Shown: positions 45,859-57,520 of the stretch, one piece after another
Layout: every line of letters begins with the position of its first letter
Numbering within the stretch: position 1 is the stretch's first letter
Assembly: GCF_007995245.1 (NCBI RefSeq)
Contig: NZ_VCBA01000005.1
Coordinates: 275,919 to 336,522 of the forward strand
Length of the DNA: 60,604 nt
From: Tateyamaria sp. syn59
GTDB taxonomy: Bacteria; Pseudomonadota; Alphaproteobacteria; Rhodobacterales; Rhodobacteraceae
Direction of reading: 5' to 3'
The notes under the pieces: generated by a model
What the model was told of the DNA's origin: nothing
Databases searched by the model: none
Seen by the model: the letters and a program-made list of their open reading frames with translations, nothing else
Made by a program: the position numbers and the translations under genes

Positions 45859-46796
45859 CCTTTGGGGTCAGTCACTGCGCGTGCACGGCTTCTGCCGCCG
45901 CCCAATTGCCGTTCGCGCCAGATGATGATCACGCCGCCCAGCACGACCAGCGTGGCGCCGAACACTGTTTCGGTCGTCGGCAGTTCTGCAAAGATGACGT
46001 ACCCGATCAAAGCGGCGAAGATCAGGGACGTGTAGTCGAACGGCGCCAGCATGGAGGCTGCGCCAAAGCGGTAGCTTGCGGTGACCAGGATTTGCGCGAT
46101 CCCTCCGATCAGGCCTGCGCTGACCAGGAGGATGATGTCTGTGGTCGTGGGCACGATCCAGCCGAAAGGCAGGCTGAGAAGGCTAAGCACCGTCGCCGTT
46201 ACCGAGAAGTAGAAAACGATGGCCGCCGTGTGCTCGGTCTTGACCAGCGTTCGGATGTGTATCTGTACCAGCGCCCGCAAAATGGATGCCCCGAGCACCA
46301 TGAGCGCACCTATCGTGCCCGCCGTTCCGACCGTTGCCACATCCACCGACAGGCGCGGCCACATCACGATCATCACGCCCACAAGGCCAAGCGCCACGGC
46401 ACTGATCCGGAACAACCGCACCTTTTCCCCCAGCATGATTGCAGCCAGGATGACCGTGAACATGGGCGTCGCGTAGCCAATGGCTGTTACCTCAGGCAGT
46501 GGCAACAATGCGAGGCCCGCAAAGGTGAGCGCCATGGCCGACGTCCCGAACAGGCCGCGCCAGATGTGACCTGTCAGGTTGTTGGGTGTGAGTGCCTCGC
46601 GCATTTCTCCGGCGCGCCAGATCCAGCCGATGATGATCGGCAGGGCAAAGAAGGACCGGAAGAAAACCGCCTGTCCCGAGGGGACGTTTTGTGTCGCTGC
46701 CTTGATCATGGCCGCCATGACCATGAACAGGAACACCGCCACAAGCTTGAGGCCGATGGCGGTGCCGGGTTTGTTCTGGGTTGTGGGGGCTTTCAT
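45855..46796 (-). CDS. DMT-superfamily (EamA) permease
   Basis: A 313-residue inner-membrane protein with ten hydrophobic segments in two EamA repeats, starting KLVAVFLFMVMAAMIKA and including RSFFALPIIIGWIW. It resembles the RhaT/S-adenosylmethionine uptake or amino-acid exporter branch. The substrate is unknown. ATG 46796 has GGGGGAA upstream; a TTG three codons earlier is less likely. Confidence 0.9.
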   Translation of the reverse strand: MKAPTTQNKPGTAIGLKLVAVFLFMVMAAMIKAATQNVPSGQAVFFRSFFALPIIIGWIWRAGEMREALTPNNLTGHIWRGLFGTSAMALTFAGLALLPLPEVTAIGYATPMFTVILAAIMLGEKVRLFRISAVALGLVGVMIVMWPRLSVDVATVGTAGTIGALMVLGASILRALVQIHIRTLVKTEHTAAIVFYFSVTATVLSLLSLPFGWIVPTTTDIILLVSAGLIGGIAQILVTASYRFGAASMLAPFDYTSLIFAALIGYVIFAELPTTETVFGATLVVLGGVIIIWRERQLGGGRSRARAVTDPKG

Positions 46797-46839
46797 TTCC
46801 CCCAATCCTTGTCGGGTCGGGGGAGGAATGGCAAGCCGA

Positions 46840-47232
46840 TCAGTTCAGTTTGGCGACGCCGAGCGGAACACTGAACTTTTCGCACCAGATATAGACTTCG
46901 TTGAAGTCGGAGACGTCGACACCGGCAGGGATGACGAAGGATTGTGCACCGGTCAGGCTGCCCAGAAGGCCGGAGTCCGTATCACCGTTGTACTTGCCGT
47001 CTTTGCCGAGGCCCACGCGTGGGTCGGGCGCGCCGTCGAGGCTGAAGTCGGCTCCCAGCACGATCGTGTGGCTGCCGTCGGCGTTCTTGATCACATCTAC
47101 GGCGCCGGTGGTGATGTGGTCGGATGCGCCGGTGAACGTGCCGCTTGCAACAGTGTCAGCAGACGCGGGGCCGGTTGCAAAGCCGATGACAATGGCGAGG
47201 GTCAGAGCGATGGATTTGATGAGGTTGAGCAT
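46840..47232 (-). CDS. secreted DM13-domain protein
   Basis: A 130-residue protein with a signal peptide (LNLIKSIALTLAIVIGFATGPASA) and a DM13 domain: GTFTGASDHITTGAVDVI, LGADFSLDGAPDPRVGLG, LGSLTGAQSFVIP and the diagnostic YIWCEKFSVPLGVAKL with its single Cys. DM13 domains are thought to be redox-active or electron-transfer modules, from animal proteins; bacterial ones are uncharacterised. It is divergent from the TetR gene, with two matched operators in the gap. Confidence 0.86.
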   Translation of the reverse strand: MLNLIKSIALTLAIVIGFATGPASADTVASGTFTGASDHITTGAVDVIKNADGSHTIVLGADFSLDGAPDPRVGLGKDGKYNGDTDSGLLGSLTGAQSFVIPAGVDVSDFNEVYIWCEKFSVPLGVAKLN

Positions 47233-47249
47233 TGGGGTCTCCGTTGTAA

Positions 47250-47259
47250 ACTAATTGGT
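47250..47259. promoter_or_regulatory. TetR operator candidate near the DM13 gene
   Basis: ACTAATTGGT is a near-palindrome of the form ACYAWWTRGT, 18 bases ahead of the DM13 start. The wider block 47250-47265 repeats at 47321-47336 with 13 of 16 bases identical. Confidence 0.42.
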
Positions 47260-47320
47260 TCCTAATTCGGAGATAGCAAAAGGGACCGACTGGTACAAAA
47301 CACGAAGCCGTGAGTTCTGG

Positions 47321-47330
47321 ACTATATGGT
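47321..47330. promoter_or_regulatory. TetR operator candidate near tetR
   Basis: ACTATATGGT has the same ACYAWWTRGT form and lies 39 bases ahead of the TetR start. Together with 47250-47259 it would let one protein repress both divergent promoters. Confidence 0.42.
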
Positions 47331-47369
47331 TCCAAACGCTATATTAAGGGTGAGAGCTGAGGACATCAC

Positions 47370-47951
47370 ATGGCCAGACCACGATCATTCGACACGGACG
47401 ACGCGCTTGAAAAGGCGATGCACGTCTTTTGGCAACACGGGTACGAGGGGGCGTCGCTGCCGGACCTGCTGGACGGTATGGGCCTGACGCGCGGCAGTCT
47501 CTACAAAGCGTTCACCGACAAGAAGACGCTTTTTATGCAGGTCTTGCAGCGTTACGAGAAACAAGCTGTGCAGGCCGGTGTGGCGATGCTGAACGACCCG
47601 TCTGTTCCAAATGGTGCCGAGCGGATCATGGCGATGTTCCAAGGCTCGTATCAGAATGTGGTTAACGGCGACGACCGTGGCTGCCTGCTATGTACCGCTG
47701 CGGCGGGCCCGAGTTCCTATGATGACGAGATTGCCAAGGCCGTGTCTGACGGTTTGGGCGCGCTGCGTGATGGGATCTACACGGCGCTGGGCGCATCACC
47801 CAAGCACGCCACGCTGAACCCGGCAGAGCGCGGCGCCCTCGCCGATATGATCATCGCCCAGTATGTCGGGTTGCGCACCATGGCGCGGGCGCGGATCGAC
47901 CACGAGACTTTGCACAACATCGTGCGCTCTGTGGGCGTGATGCTGGCCTAG
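47370..47951 (+). CDS. TetR/AcrR-family transcriptional regulator
   Basis: The 193-residue protein has the TetR DNA-binding domain ([44 protein letters not shown], shown in part) and a helical ligand domain containing [22 protein letters not shown], the motif typical of the C-terminal class seen in YcdC-like or alkyl/aromatic-sensing regulators. It likely represses itself and the divergent DM13 gene. Convergent with aroC, overlapping by four bases. Confidence 0.93.
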   Translation: MARPRSFDTDDALEKAMHVFWQHGYEGASLPDLLDGMGLTRGSLYKAFTDKKTLFMQVLQRYEKQAVQAGVAMLNDPSVPNGAERIMAMFQGSYQNVVNGDDRGCLLCTAAAGPSSYDDEIAKAVSDGLGALRDGIYTALGASPKHATLNPAERGALADMIIAQYVGLRTMARARIDHETLHNIVRSVGVMLA

Positions 47952-49048
47952 CCAATCTTGCCCCGGACGCCGCCGGTCTGGCCGCGGTCGAGCAGCAGGT
48001 GATCGAGGATCACGCAGGCCATCATCGCCTCGCCCACGGGCACGGCGCGGATGCCGACGCAGGGGTCGTGGCGGCCCTTGGTGATGATCTCGGTCTCTTC
48101 GCCCGATTTGGTGATCGTCTTGCGGGTTTGCAGGATGGATGAGGTTGGCTTGACCGCAAAGCGGACAACGATGTCCTGTCCCGTCGAGATGCCGCCGAGG
48201 ATTCCGCCTGCGTGGTTCGAGGAGTATTCCGGCCCGTCAGGCCTCATTGTGATCTCGTCAGCGTTGAGTTCCCCGGTCAGCATCGCGGCTGACATGCCCT
48301 CGCCAATCTCGACCCCTTTAACCGCGTTGATGGACATCATGCCGGCAGCCAGATCAGTGTCTAACTTGCCATAAACCGGCGCGCCGAGGCCCGCAGGCAC
48401 GTTTCGCGCTACGACCTCAATCACAGCGCCGACGCTGGAGCCGGATTTGCGCAAACCGTCGAGGTAATCCGCCCACATCTCGGCTGCTTGGGCGTCAGGC
48501 ACCCAGAACGGGTTCTGGTCAATCTGGCCCCAGTCGAACTGGTCGCGATCAATCTCGTGCGCGCCCATGCGGGTCATGTAGCCTTTGATTTCGATCCCCG
48601 GCACCAGCTTGTCTAACGCCGCGCGTGCCAAGCCACCCGCCGCAACCCGTGCTGCCGTTTCGCGGGCCGAGGACCGGCCACCGCCGCGATAGTCGCGGAT
48701 GCCGTATTTCTGCCAATAGGTGATGTCGGCGTGGCCGGGACGGAATTTCTCGGCAATGTCGCCATAATCCTTGGACCGCTGGTCGGTGTTCCCGATCATC
48801 AGTTGGACAGGGGTGCCGGTCGTCTGCCCCTCGAACACACCCGACAGTATCTTCACCTCATCGGGTTCGCGCCGCTGCGTCGTGTATTTGTTCTGACCGG
48901 GTTTGCGCTTGTCGAGCCATTGCTGCAGCATTGCCTCGTCCACTTCGATCCCTGGAGGGCACCCGTCAACGGTGGCCCCAAGCCCGGGGCCGTGGCTTTC
49001 GCCCCATGTGGTCACACGGAAAAGATGGCCAAAACTGTTGATCGACAT
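47948..49048 (-). CDS. aroC: chorismate synthase
   Basis: AroC converts EPSP to chorismate with reduced FMN. The 366-residue protein starts [19 protein letters not shown], with the family motifs [38 protein letters not shown] and the FMN-contact residues in [23 protein letters not shown] precedes ATG 49048. It needs FMN, whose synthesis gene ribH2 is broken nearby. A TPP riboswitch begins 100 bases upstream on the opposite strand. Confidence 0.98.
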   Translation of the reverse strand: MSINSFGHLFRVTTWGESHGPGLGATVDGCPPGIEVDEAMLQQWLDKRKPGQNKYTTQRREPDEVKILSGVFEGQTTGTPVQLMIGNTDQRSKDYGDIAEKFRPGHADITYWQKYGIRDYRGGGRSSARETAARVAAGGLARAALDKLVPGIEIKGYMTRMGAHEIDRDQFDWGQIDQNPFWVPDAQAAEMWADYLDGLRKSGSSVGAVIEVVARNVPAGLGAPVYGKLDTDLAAGMMSINAVKGVEIGEGMSAAMLTGELNADEITMRPDGPEYSSNHAGGILGGISTGQDIVVRFAVKPTSSILQTRKTITKSGEETEIITKGRHDPCVGIRAVPVGEAMMACVILDHLLLDRGQTGGVRGKIG

Positions 49049-49147
49049 GTGTGCGCTCCTTTGCCGGACCCGTCTAGCGGCGGGCCTTACATGGCTCAAG
49101 CCGTTTTCCGCTTGCAGGCTTATCGCCCTCGGCCTAGCTATGGACGC

Positions 49148-49229
49148 ACCTCGGGGTGCCTGGCGACAGGCTGAGATGCATATCGCGAACCCGTTGAACC
49201 TGAACCGGTTAACACCGGCGGAGGGAAGG
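49148..49229 (+). promoter_or_regulatory. TPP riboswitch (THI element)
   Basis: The conserved pieces occur in order: TCGGGGTGCC, GGCTGAGA, CGAACCCGTTGAACCTGAACCGG (split across the P4/P5 stem), GGTTAACACCGGCGGAGGGA. It ends about 50 bases before thiB. Thiamine diphosphate binding should switch off the transporter. Confidence 0.95.
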
Positions 49230-49281
49230 TTTGGTTCACCCCAAGACCGATATCCCGCCGCCTCTCTGATTGGAGGATGCG

Positions 49282-50262
49282 ATGAAATATGCTTTGACAC
49301 TGGCCGCCGCGCTGGGCGCGACGACGGCGCTGGCCGACACACCCGTTCTGACGGTCTATGCCGGGGACTACTTTACGTCCGAGTGGGGGCCCGGGCCGAC
49401 GCTTGAGACTGAGTTTGAAAAGATCTGTGGCTGCGATCTGGAGTGGTCCACTGGCGATCTGGTGACGCGCCTGCTGCTGGAAGGGGAGCGGACGAAGGCG
49501 GATGTGGTCATTGGCCTGACCTCTGACGTGACGGCCAAGGCGCGCGCGACGGACCTGTTTGCGCCGCATGGGCAGGACAACAGCGCGTTGACGCTGCCGA
49601 TTGAGTGGACGGATGACACGTTCTTGCCCTTCAACTACGGGCATACGGCGTTCATCTACAACGAGACGACGATGGACGCGCCGCCCGCGAGCTTTGAGGA
49701 TCTGTTGGCGCTGCCTGATGACGTGAAGATCGTCATTCAGGATCCGCGCACGTCCATTTCCGGTCTGGCATTGGTGCTGTGGGTGCAGGCCGTCTATGGC
49801 GACCGGTCGGCAGAGGTTTGGGAGGCGCTGTCTGACAACATCCTGACCGTGACCAAGGATTGGTCGGCCTCCTACGGCCTCTTCACCGATGGTGAGGCGG
49901 ACATGGTGCTGAGCTACACGACCTCGCCCGCGTACCACATGTTTGCGGAGGAGGACTTTACCAAGAAGGCGGCGATCTTCCCCGAAGGCCACTATTTCAT
50001 GGTTGAAACCGTGGGCAAGATTGCGGGGACGGATCAGCCGGAACTGGCGGATCAGTTTTTGGAGTTTGTGATGTCGCGCGAGTTCCAGACGATTATTCCC
50101 ACAGCGAACTGGTCGCTGCCTTCGGCGCTGCCGCAAGCGGATTGGCCCGAAGGTTGGTCGGAACTGCCGCTGCCCGAAAAGGTCCTGTTCTATTCCGAGA
50201 CTGAAGCGGCGGAACTGCAAGCGGACGCGATCGAGACATGGCGCGCCGCGCTCAGCCAGTAA
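49282..50262 (+). CDS. thiB: thiamine ABC transporter substrate-binding protein
   Basis: A 326-residue periplasmic binding protein with a signal peptide ([17 protein letters not shown], cut near residue 18). The ThiB pattern includes [40 protein letters not shown] and the FLEFVMS region. It delivers thiamine, or its phosphates, to ThiP. ATG 49282 has TGGAGG upstream. It lies directly behind the TPP riboswitch and overlaps thiP. Confidence 0.96.
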   Translation: MKYALTLAAALGATTALADTPVLTVYAGDYFTSEWGPGPTLETEFEKICGCDLEWSTGDLVTRLLLEGERTKADVVIGLTSDVTAKARATDLFAPHGQDNSALTLPIEWTDDTFLPFNYGHTAFIYNETTMDAPPASFEDLLALPDDVKIVIQDPRTSISGLALVLWVQAVYGDRSAEVWEALSDNILTVTKDWSASYGLFTDGEADMVLSYTTSPAYHMFAEEDFTKKAAIFPEGHYFMVETVGKIAGTDQPELADQFLEFVMSREFQTIIPTANWSLPSALPQADWPEGWSELPLPEKVLFYSETEAAELQADAIETWRAALSQ

Positions 50263-51771
50263 GCCTATGGCTTGGCATCATCGCGGCGGGTTTCGTCGTC
50301 GCGGCGGTGATTGCCGCCTTTGTCGGTATTGGCCAGCGGATCGAGACGACCACTGGCCTGCGCGCCGCCGAATGGCAAGCGGTGCGCTTTACCGTTTGGC
50401 AGGCGTTTTTCTCAGCCTTGATTTCGGTGGTTCTGGCCGTGCCTGTGGCGCGGGCGCTCGCCCGGCGGCGGTTGCCGGGGCACACGCTGCTGGTCACGCT
50501 GTTGGGCGCGCCATTTATCTTGCCGGTGATTGTCGCGGTTCTCGGTCTGCTCGCGATCTTTGGGCGGAACGGGTGGCTGAACACGGCACTCGGCCTGTTC
50601 GGGCTGCCCGAGGTGTCGATCTACGGTGCGCATGGCGTTGTTTTGGCACATGTTTTCTTCAACATGCCGCTGGCGACGCGGTTGATCCTGCAAGGCTGGC
50701 AGGCGGTCCCGGCCGAGCAGTTTCGCATGGTGGGGCAGTTGGGCCTGACCCCGCGCATGGTGTTTCGCATCATCGAATGGCCCATTCTGCGGCAGGTGGT
50801 GCCGGGGGCCTTTGTTCTGATCTTTGTCATCTGCCTGACGAGTTTTGCGGTTGCGCTGACCCTTGGTGGTGGACCGCGGGCGACGACCATTGAGTTGGCG
50901 ATTTATCAGGCATTTAGGTTTGATTTTGACCTTGGGCGCGCGGCGGTGCTGAGCGTGCTGCAATTGGCTGTGGCGGGGGCTGCGGCGGTGCTGGCGCTTT
51001 GGATATTGCCGCCCATTGCGCTGCAAACAGGGCGTGACCGGGCGGTGCGCCGCTGGGATGCGCCGAGCGTTTGGGGGGATGCGTTCTGGATCACCTTGGC
51101 GGCTGGCTTTCTGTTGCTGCCGCTATTGTCCATTGCGCTATCGGGTCTTGTGGGCTTGTTTTATATGCCTTTTTCGGTGCTGACGGCGACTTGGACGACC
51201 ATTTGGGTGGCCTGTGTCAGCACTGTGGTTCTACTGGTTCTGGCCCTGCCCATGGCGGCATGGTTGGCGCAGGCCAGGTGGGGCGGGGCGGAGGCGTTGA
51301 CTTTGTTGGGCCTCGTTGCGTCGCCTCTGATGATCGGGACGGGATGGTTCATTCTGATCTATCCCTACGTATCGCCCACGGCCTTTGCCTTGCCCGTGAC
51401 TGCCCTGATCAACGCTATGATGGCGCTGCCGTTTGCGGTGCGCATCCTGCTGCCGTCGATGCGGCAAGTGTTCAATGATTACGGGCGGTTGAGTATGGGG
51501 TTGGGGTTGCGCAGCCTCGCGCTCTGGCGGTTTGTGCTGGTGCCGAGGTTGCGCCCGCAGATTGGGTTTGCAGCCGGGCTGACGGCGGCGTTGAGTGTTG
51601 GCGATCTGGGGGTTGTGGCGCTGTTTGCGGACCCGGATGTCGCGACGTTGCCGTTGCAGATGTACCGGCTGATGGGCGCCTACCGGACCGAGGCGGCTGC
51701 GGGGGCGGCGTTGGTGCTGGTGGCGCTCGCGTTCGGGATGTTCTGGATCTGTGATGCGTGGGGGCGGCGGT

Positions 51772-51785
<14 letters not shown>
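50238..51785 (+). CDS. thiP: thiamine ABC transporter permease
   Basis: A 515-residue inner-membrane permease, with two fused copies of the six-helix ABC permease unit. The EAA loops are in EQFRMVGQLGLTPRMVFRIIEWP and near DYGRLSMGLGLRSLALWRFVLVP. The start overlaps the thiB end by 25 bases and the stop overlaps thiQ by 14, so thiBPQ is one operon. Confidence 0.96.
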
Positions 51786-52893
<1,108 letters not shown>

Positions 52894-52971
52894 ATCAATC
52901 TCCTTTGGTTCAGACACGTCACCCAAGGCGATTGCGCACGTGACAAGACGCACCCGTATGGATGCTGTCAC

Positions 52972-53113
52972 CTGCGTTCTCTTTCATCCGGACTGTGACC
53001 GTCGGCTCAGGCCTCTCACCTGATCTGCTGGACCCTCGGAAACCGAGGCGCTCGTGGGCTCTTGCCGAAGCAAATACCACCGGTGGGGAATTTCACCCCG
53101 CCCTGAGAACAGG
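52972..53113 (-). promoter_or_regulatory. FMN riboswitch (RFN element)
   Basis: On the minus strand the conserved pieces occur in order: TTCTCAGGGCGGGGTGAAAT, TCCCCACCGGTGGTA, AGCCCACGAGCG, CAGATCAGGTGAGA, CCTGAGCCGACGGTCACAGT, CCGGATGAAAGAGAACG. It ends about 80 bases before the ribH2 start. The element looks intact, so control is retained although the gene has a stop. Confidence 0.96.
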
Positions 53114-53175
53114 CTCAGGTTGCCAAGCCGCGGCGGCAGAGGCAAGAGGAACGCGACGTATCACGGAGCGGACCC

Positions 53176-53790
53176 ATGCACCCCAATCCCGTTTTTCACA
53201 CCGAGACCGCAGAGCGGAACATCGCGTTTGCCCGCGAGCGTGCGTTTGGTGTGCTGGCCGTGAATGGCGCGGATGGGCCGATGATGTCGCATATCCCCTT
53301 TCTGATTGATGAACAGGGCGCGCAGCTTGATCTGCATCTGGTGCGGTCGAACCCGATTGCGCGGGCTTTGAAGGCGCCGATGACGGCCAAGATCGCGGTG
53401 AGCGGGGCGGATGGCTACATCTCGCCCGACTGGTACGAGGTGCCGGATCAGGTGCCGACCTGGAACTATGTGGCGGTGCACATCACGGGCACTTTGGAGA
53501 TGCTGCCGCAGGAGCAGATGCGCGATATGCTGGACCGGCAGTCGAAGCATTTCGAGGATCAGTTGCTGCCCAAGACGCCGTGGAAAACGGACAAGATGAC
53601 GCCCGAGGTGCTGGACAAGATGATGCGCCAGATTGTGCCGTGTCGGATGACGATTGAGGCGGTCGATGGCACCTGGAAGCTGAACCAGAACAAGCCCGAC
53701 GCGGTTCGGTTGCGGGCGTCGGATTATGTCGATGCCTACGGGCTGGGGCAGGAGACGCGCATCCTTGCTGCGCTGATGCGCGGGGCCTAG
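53176..53790 (+). CDS. PaiB-family FMN-binding negative regulator
   Basis: A 204-residue split-barrel flavin-binding protein: HPNPVFHTETAERNIAFARERAFGVLAVNG at the N-terminus, PFLIDEQGAQLDLHLVRSNP and VPTWNYVAVHITG in the core are typical of PaiB/FMN_bind_2. Bacillus PaiB represses sporulation genes; the family's biochemical role is unclear. The gene begins 62 bases from the FMN riboswitch on the opposite strand. Confidence 0.92.
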   Translation: MHPNPVFHTETAERNIAFARERAFGVLAVNGADGPMMSHIPFLIDEQGAQLDLHLVRSNPIARALKAPMTAKIAVSGADGYISPDWYEVPDQVPTWNYVAVHITGTLEMLPQEQMRDMLDRQSKHFEDQLLPKTPWKTDKMTPEVLDKMMRQIVPCRMTIEAVDGTWKLNQNKPDAVRLRASDYVDAYGLGQETRILAALMRGA

Positions 53791-53820
53791 GCTGCGCCCG
53801 AACCCAAGGGGAGAATCACG

Positions 53821-54423
53821 ATGAAGCTGTTAATGGCGGGGCCGAGCCCCTTTGTGCGCAAGGTGCTGGTTTTGCTGCATGAAACGGGGCAAGCAGATGA
53901 TGTCGAGATGGTCACCGTGACTGCGGCACCCGGCGGCACCGATGCGACGCTTAAGGCGGCGAACCCGGTCGGCAAAATCCCGGCGCTGGTGCGGGACGAG
54001 GGGCCGACGCTGTATGATAGCAAGGTGATCTGCCGCTACCTGGATGCGCGGGCCGAGGCCGGTCTGTACCCCGAGAAGGGCTGGGAGACACTCGTCCTGG
54101 AAGCCACAGCGGATGCGCTGATGGAGGCCGCTGTGCTGATGGTTTACGAAAAGCGGTTCCGCCCGGAGGAGATCTGGTCAAACGACTGGATCGAGGCGCA
54201 GTGGGGCAAGGTCGAGGGGGCTCTGGATGCGCTGAATGCCCGCTGGATGGGCCATTTGGCCGGGAAGATGGACATCGGGCACATCGGTGTGGCCTGTGCC
54301 CTGGGGTATCTGGATTTCCGTCATGGGGACAGAGACTGGCGCAAGGGGCGTGATGCGCTGGCTGGGTGGTATGAGGCCTTTGCGGCCCGTCCGTCGATGC
54401 AGGCGACCGAACCCAAAGGCTAG
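53821..54423 (+). CDS. glutathione S-transferase family protein
   Basis: A 200-residue GST with an N-terminal thioredoxin-like domain (KLLMAGPSPFVRKVLVLLHETG; the Ser in SPF is the likely glutathione-activating residue), NPVGKIPALV, SKVICRYLD, and a helical C-terminal domain. It may conjugate or reduce electrophiles in the cytosol. A purine-rich GGGGAGAATCACG precedes the ATG. Confidence 0.92.
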   Translation: MKLLMAGPSPFVRKVLVLLHETGQADDVEMVTVTAAPGGTDATLKAANPVGKIPALVRDEGPTLYDSKVICRYLDARAEAGLYPEKGWETLVLEATADALMEAAVLMVYEKRFRPEEIWSNDWIEAQWGKVEGALDALNARWMGHLAGKMDIGHIGVACALGYLDFRHGDRDWRKGRDALAGWYEAFAARPSMQATEPKG

Positions 54424-54754
54424 CGTCGCGCAACGTTCGGTGGGTGCGATCCGCCAAACGGGCGCGAATCGGGGTTAACGCCAGCAAAACAACGGGGATG
54501 GGCTGTACTCCGGGCGTGCACACCCTGTGCACAGTCCGTACACCGGCTATGCACCAACCTCGTGATTAACAGACCGTGCGCTCTTGAGTCTTATCAAGGG
54601 GTTAATCAAGCACCCTGCGACCACGTGTGTCAGTTTGCGCGCTGGACGTGGGCGGGGGACCCCGCTAGATAGCCCGATGAAACGGCTGTGCCTGCGCGCG
54701 GCCCGTCGTCTTATTTGGCCCCTTTTGGGGCATTGGAAACTGGAGAAGTCCCCC
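54424..54754 (+). promoter_or_regulatory. petABC upstream region (no gene)
   Basis: This 331-base stretch contains no convincing gene. It holds GTGCAC-ACCCT-GTGCAC (54516-54532) and a near-perfect FNR-type box (54584-54597). The latter half is codable but lacks start signals. Confidence 0.6.
54584..54597 (+). promoter_or_regulatory. FNR/FnrL-type box upstream of petABC
   Basis: TTGAG-TCTT-ATCAA differs from the consensus TTGAT-N4-ATCAA at one base. It lies 158 bases before petA, compatible with oxygen-responsive control of the bc1 operon by an FnrL-like regulator. Confidence 0.5.
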
Positions 54755-55336
54755 GTGTCCCACGTAGAAGAAGACCACGAAGGCACCCGGCGCGATTTTC
54801 TGTACTACGCCACGGCTGGCGCAGGTGCGGTGACGGCCGGTGCGGCGATCTGGCCGTTGGTGAACCAAATGAACCCGTCGGCTGACGTTGTCGCGGCAAG
54901 CCAGATGCGCGTTGACGTGTCGAGCCTGTCGCCCGGCACGCAGCTGACTGTTTTGTTCCTGGGCAAGCCGGTGTTCATTCGCCGCCGGACCGAGGAAGAG
55001 ATCAGCGCGGCGCGTGAAGTGCCTGTGGATGATCTTCCTGATCCGGATGCGCGCAATGGAAATTTGCCGAGCGGTACGCCGGGTGATGATGGAAACCGTT
55101 CGCTGCCGCCGTTTGGTGGCGCGGACAACACCGGCGAGTGGCTGGTGATGCAAGGCGTGTGTACGCACCTGGGCTGTGTGCCCTTGGGCGATGCAGGGGA
55201 CTTTGGCGGCTGGTTCTGCCCCTGCCACGGCTCGCACTATGATACTTCGGGCCGGATCCGTCGTGGACCCGCGCCGGAAAACCTGCCGGTTCCTGTTGCT
55301 GAATTCGTGGACGAGACCACGATCCTGTTAGGGTAA
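54755..55336 (+). CDS. petA: ubiquinol-cytochrome c reductase Rieske iron-sulfur subunit
   Basis: The Rieske subunit of cytochrome bc1 passes electrons from quinol to cytochrome c1. The 193-residue protein begins at a GTG (54755) preceded by GGAGAAG, with a twin-arginine motif in [18 protein letters not shown], a single membrane helix and the cluster ligands in CTHLGC and CPCHGSHYD. Insertions between strands ([13 protein letters not shown]) match the alphaproteobacterial form. petB follows after 12 bases. Confidence 0.97.
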   Translation: MSHVEEDHEGTRRDFLYYATAGAGAVTAGAAIWPLVNQMNPSADVVAASQMRVDVSSLSPGTQLTVLFLGKPVFIRRRTEEEISAAREVPVDDLPDPDARNGNLPSGTPGDDGNRSLPPFGGADNTGEWLVMQGVCTHLGCVPLGDAGDFGGWFCPCHGSHYDTSGRIRRGPAPENLPVPVAEFVDETTILLG

Positions 55337-55348
55337 GGGAGAGAGACC

Positions 55349-56695
55349 ATGGCTGGAATTCCTCACGACCATTATGAACCGAAGGCGGCCTGGGAAAAGG
55401 GCCTGGCCAAGCGGTTGCCGATCGTTGGCCTGATGTACGACACGCTGATGATCCCGACGCCGAAGAACCTGAACTGGATGTGGATCTGGGGCATCGTTCT
55501 GACCTTCTGTCTGGCGCTGCAGATCATCACCGGTATCGTGCTGGCGATGCACTACACCCCGCATGTGGATCAGGCGTTTGCGTCGATTGAACACATCATG
55601 CGCAACGTGAACGGTGGCGCGATGCTGCGTTACCTGCACATGAACGGCGCTTCGCTGTTCTTTGTTGCTGTTTATGCCCACATCTTCCGCGGTCTCTACT
55701 ACGGTTCCTACAAGGCGCCGCGTGAGATCACGTGGATCATCGGGATGCTCATCTACCTGCTGATGATGGGTACGGCGTTCATGGGCTATGTGCTGCCCTG
55801 GGGTCAGATGTCCTTCTGGGGTGCGACCGTGATCACCGGCCTGTTCGGTGCGATCCCGTTCATCGGTGAGGCGCTGCAAAGCTGGCTTCTGGGCGGGCCT
55901 GCCGTGGACAACTCCACGCTGAACCGCTTCTTCAGCCTGCACTATCTGCTGCCCTTCGTGATTGCCGGTCTGGTGATCGTGCATATCTGGGCCTTCCACA
56001 CCACGGGGAACAACAACCCGACCGGTGTTGAAGTGCGCCGCACGTCGAAGGAAGAAGCAGAGAAAGACACGCTGCCCTTCTGGCCCTATTTCGTGATCAA
56101 GGACCTGTTCGCGCTGGCGATCATCCTGGTGGTGTTCTTTGCCATCGTGGGCTTTATGCCGAACTATCTGGGCCACCCCGACAACTATATCGAGGCGAAC
56201 CCGCTGGCGACGCCTGCGCATATCGTGCCGGAATGGTACTTCCTGCCGTTCTACGCGATCCTGCGTGCCTTTACCCCCGATGTGTGGATCGTGCAGTTCG
56301 CGACCTTCATCAGCGGTGGCATCATCCAAGCCGACTTCTTCGGTGTTCTGGCGATGTTTGGGGCGATCGCGGTGATGGCGCTGGCGCCATGGCTGGACAC
56401 ATCCAGCGTGCGTTCGGGTCGTTACCGTCCGATGTTCAAGTGGTGGTTTGGCCTGTTGGTGGTCGACTTCTTCGTGCTGATGTGGGTGGGTGCTCGCCCG
56501 GCGGAAGAGCCGTACAACACCATTGCGTTGCTCGCATCGACATACTGGTTCGTCTACTTCCTGGTCATCCTGCCCCTGTTGGGCGTGATCGAGAAGCCGA
56601 ACGCGCAACCGGCGACCATTGAAGAAGACTTTGCCGCGAACGTGGGCAAGGGGGACAGCGGTACTGCTGCGCCTTCGGCCCAGCCTGCGGAATAA
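55349..56695 (+). CDS. petB: cytochrome b of the bc1 complex
   Basis: Cytochrome b carries two hemes and both quinone sites. The 448-residue protein has eight membrane segments, the heme-ligand regions in [16 protein letters not shown] and [15 protein letters not shown], and the Qo-site [11 protein letters not shown]. Some Rhodobacter cytochromes b have a C-terminal extension, which is present here (ending [11 protein letters not shown]). petC follows after 14 bases. Confidence 0.98.
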   Translation: MAGIPHDHYEPKAAWEKGLAKRLPIVGLMYDTLMIPTPKNLNWMWIWGIVLTFCLALQIITGIVLAMHYTPHVDQAFASIEHIMRNVNGGAMLRYLHMNGASLFFVAVYAHIFRGLYYGSYKAPREITWIIGMLIYLLMMGTAFMGYVLPWGQMSFWGATVITGLFGAIPFIGEALQSWLLGGPAVDNSTLNRFFSLHYLLPFVIAGLVIVHIWAFHTTGNNNPTGVEVRRTSKEEAEKDTLPFWPYFVIKDLFALAIILVVFFAIVGFMPNYLGHPDNYIEANPLATPAHIVPEWYFLPFYAILRAFTPDVWIVQFATFISGGIIQADFFGVLAMFGAIAVMALAPWLDTSSVRSGRYRPMFKWWFGLLVVDFFVLMWVGARPAEEPYNTIALLASTYWFVYFLVILPLLGVIEKPNAQPATIEEDFAANVGKGDSGTAAPSAQPAE

Positions 56696-56709
56696 GGAGA
56701 AGACTGCAG

Positions 56710-57498
56710 ATGTTTAAGAAACTTGCAGTGAGCATGGTGGCGGCGTTCGCGCTGGCCACCGGGGCTTTCGCCGCGGGCGAGGCCAAGAATGTGCCCAATG
56801 TGAACTTCAGCTTTGATGGTCCGTTTGGGTCCTTCGACCAGAACCAGCTGCAGCGCGGCCTGCAAATCTACACCGAGATCTGCGCGGCCTGCCACGGTCT
56901 GCAGTATGTGCCGATCCGGACGCTGGAAGACGAAAGCGGTCCGGGCATGCCTGCGGATCAGGTGCGCGCCTATGCCGAGTTCTATGAAGTGTTCGACCCG
57001 GCCATTGACGATTTCCGTCCGGCCATCCCGAACGACCACTTCCCAGGCTCGAACCTGGAAAATGCGCCCGACCTGAGCCTGATGGCGAAGGCGCGCGCAG
57101 GTTTCCACGGTCCCTATGGTCTGGGCGTCAACCAGCTGTTCAACGGTATGGGTGGAGCGGAGTACATCACTGCGCTGCTCACAGGCTATACCGGCGAAGA
57201 GAAGGAAGAGGCCGGTGCGGTTCTCTATGAGAACAAGTGGTTCCCCGGCGGGTGGATCGCAATGGCGCCCCCCTTGTACGGTGATGACACCGAGTTTGCG
57301 GATGGCGCGGCCACTGATCTTCAGAGCCTGTCCGAGGATGTCTCTGCCTTCCTGATGTGGACGGCTGAGCCCAAGATGATGGCGCGCAAGCAGGCTGGAT
57401 TTGTCGGCGTGATCTTCCTCACCATCCTGTCTGTGCTGCTGTACCTGACCAACAAGCGCCTGTGGGCGCCGGTCAAGGCCCGTTACAAGAAGAAGTAA
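56710..57498 (+). CDS. petC: cytochrome c1 of the bc1 complex
   Basis: The 262-residue cytochrome c1 has a signal peptide ([20 protein letters not shown]), the heme motif [10 protein letters not shown], the methionine-ligand region near SLMAKARAG and a C-terminal anchor ([21 protein letters not shown]) followed by basic residues. It passes electrons to cytochrome c. A strong terminator follows its stop. Confidence 0.97.
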   Translation: MFKKLAVSMVAAFALATGAFAAGEAKNVPNVNFSFDGPFGSFDQNQLQRGLQIYTEICAACHGLQYVPIRTLEDESGPGMPADQVRAYAEFYEVFDPAIDDFRPAIPNDHFPGSNLENAPDLSLMAKARAGFHGPYGLGVNQLFNGMGGAEYITALLTGYTGEEKEEAGAVLYENKWFPGGWIAMAPPLYGDDTEFADGAATDLQSLSEDVSAFLMWTAEPKMMARKQAGFVGVIFLTILSVLLYLTNKRLWAPVKARYKKK

Positions 57499-57520
57499 GT
57501 TATTCGCATAGCGACTTCGT

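Noticed and set aside
55328..56608. 426-codon open frame antisense to petB
   Set aside because: Shadow of cytochrome b; composition is Gln/His/Arg-rich and no start signals are present.
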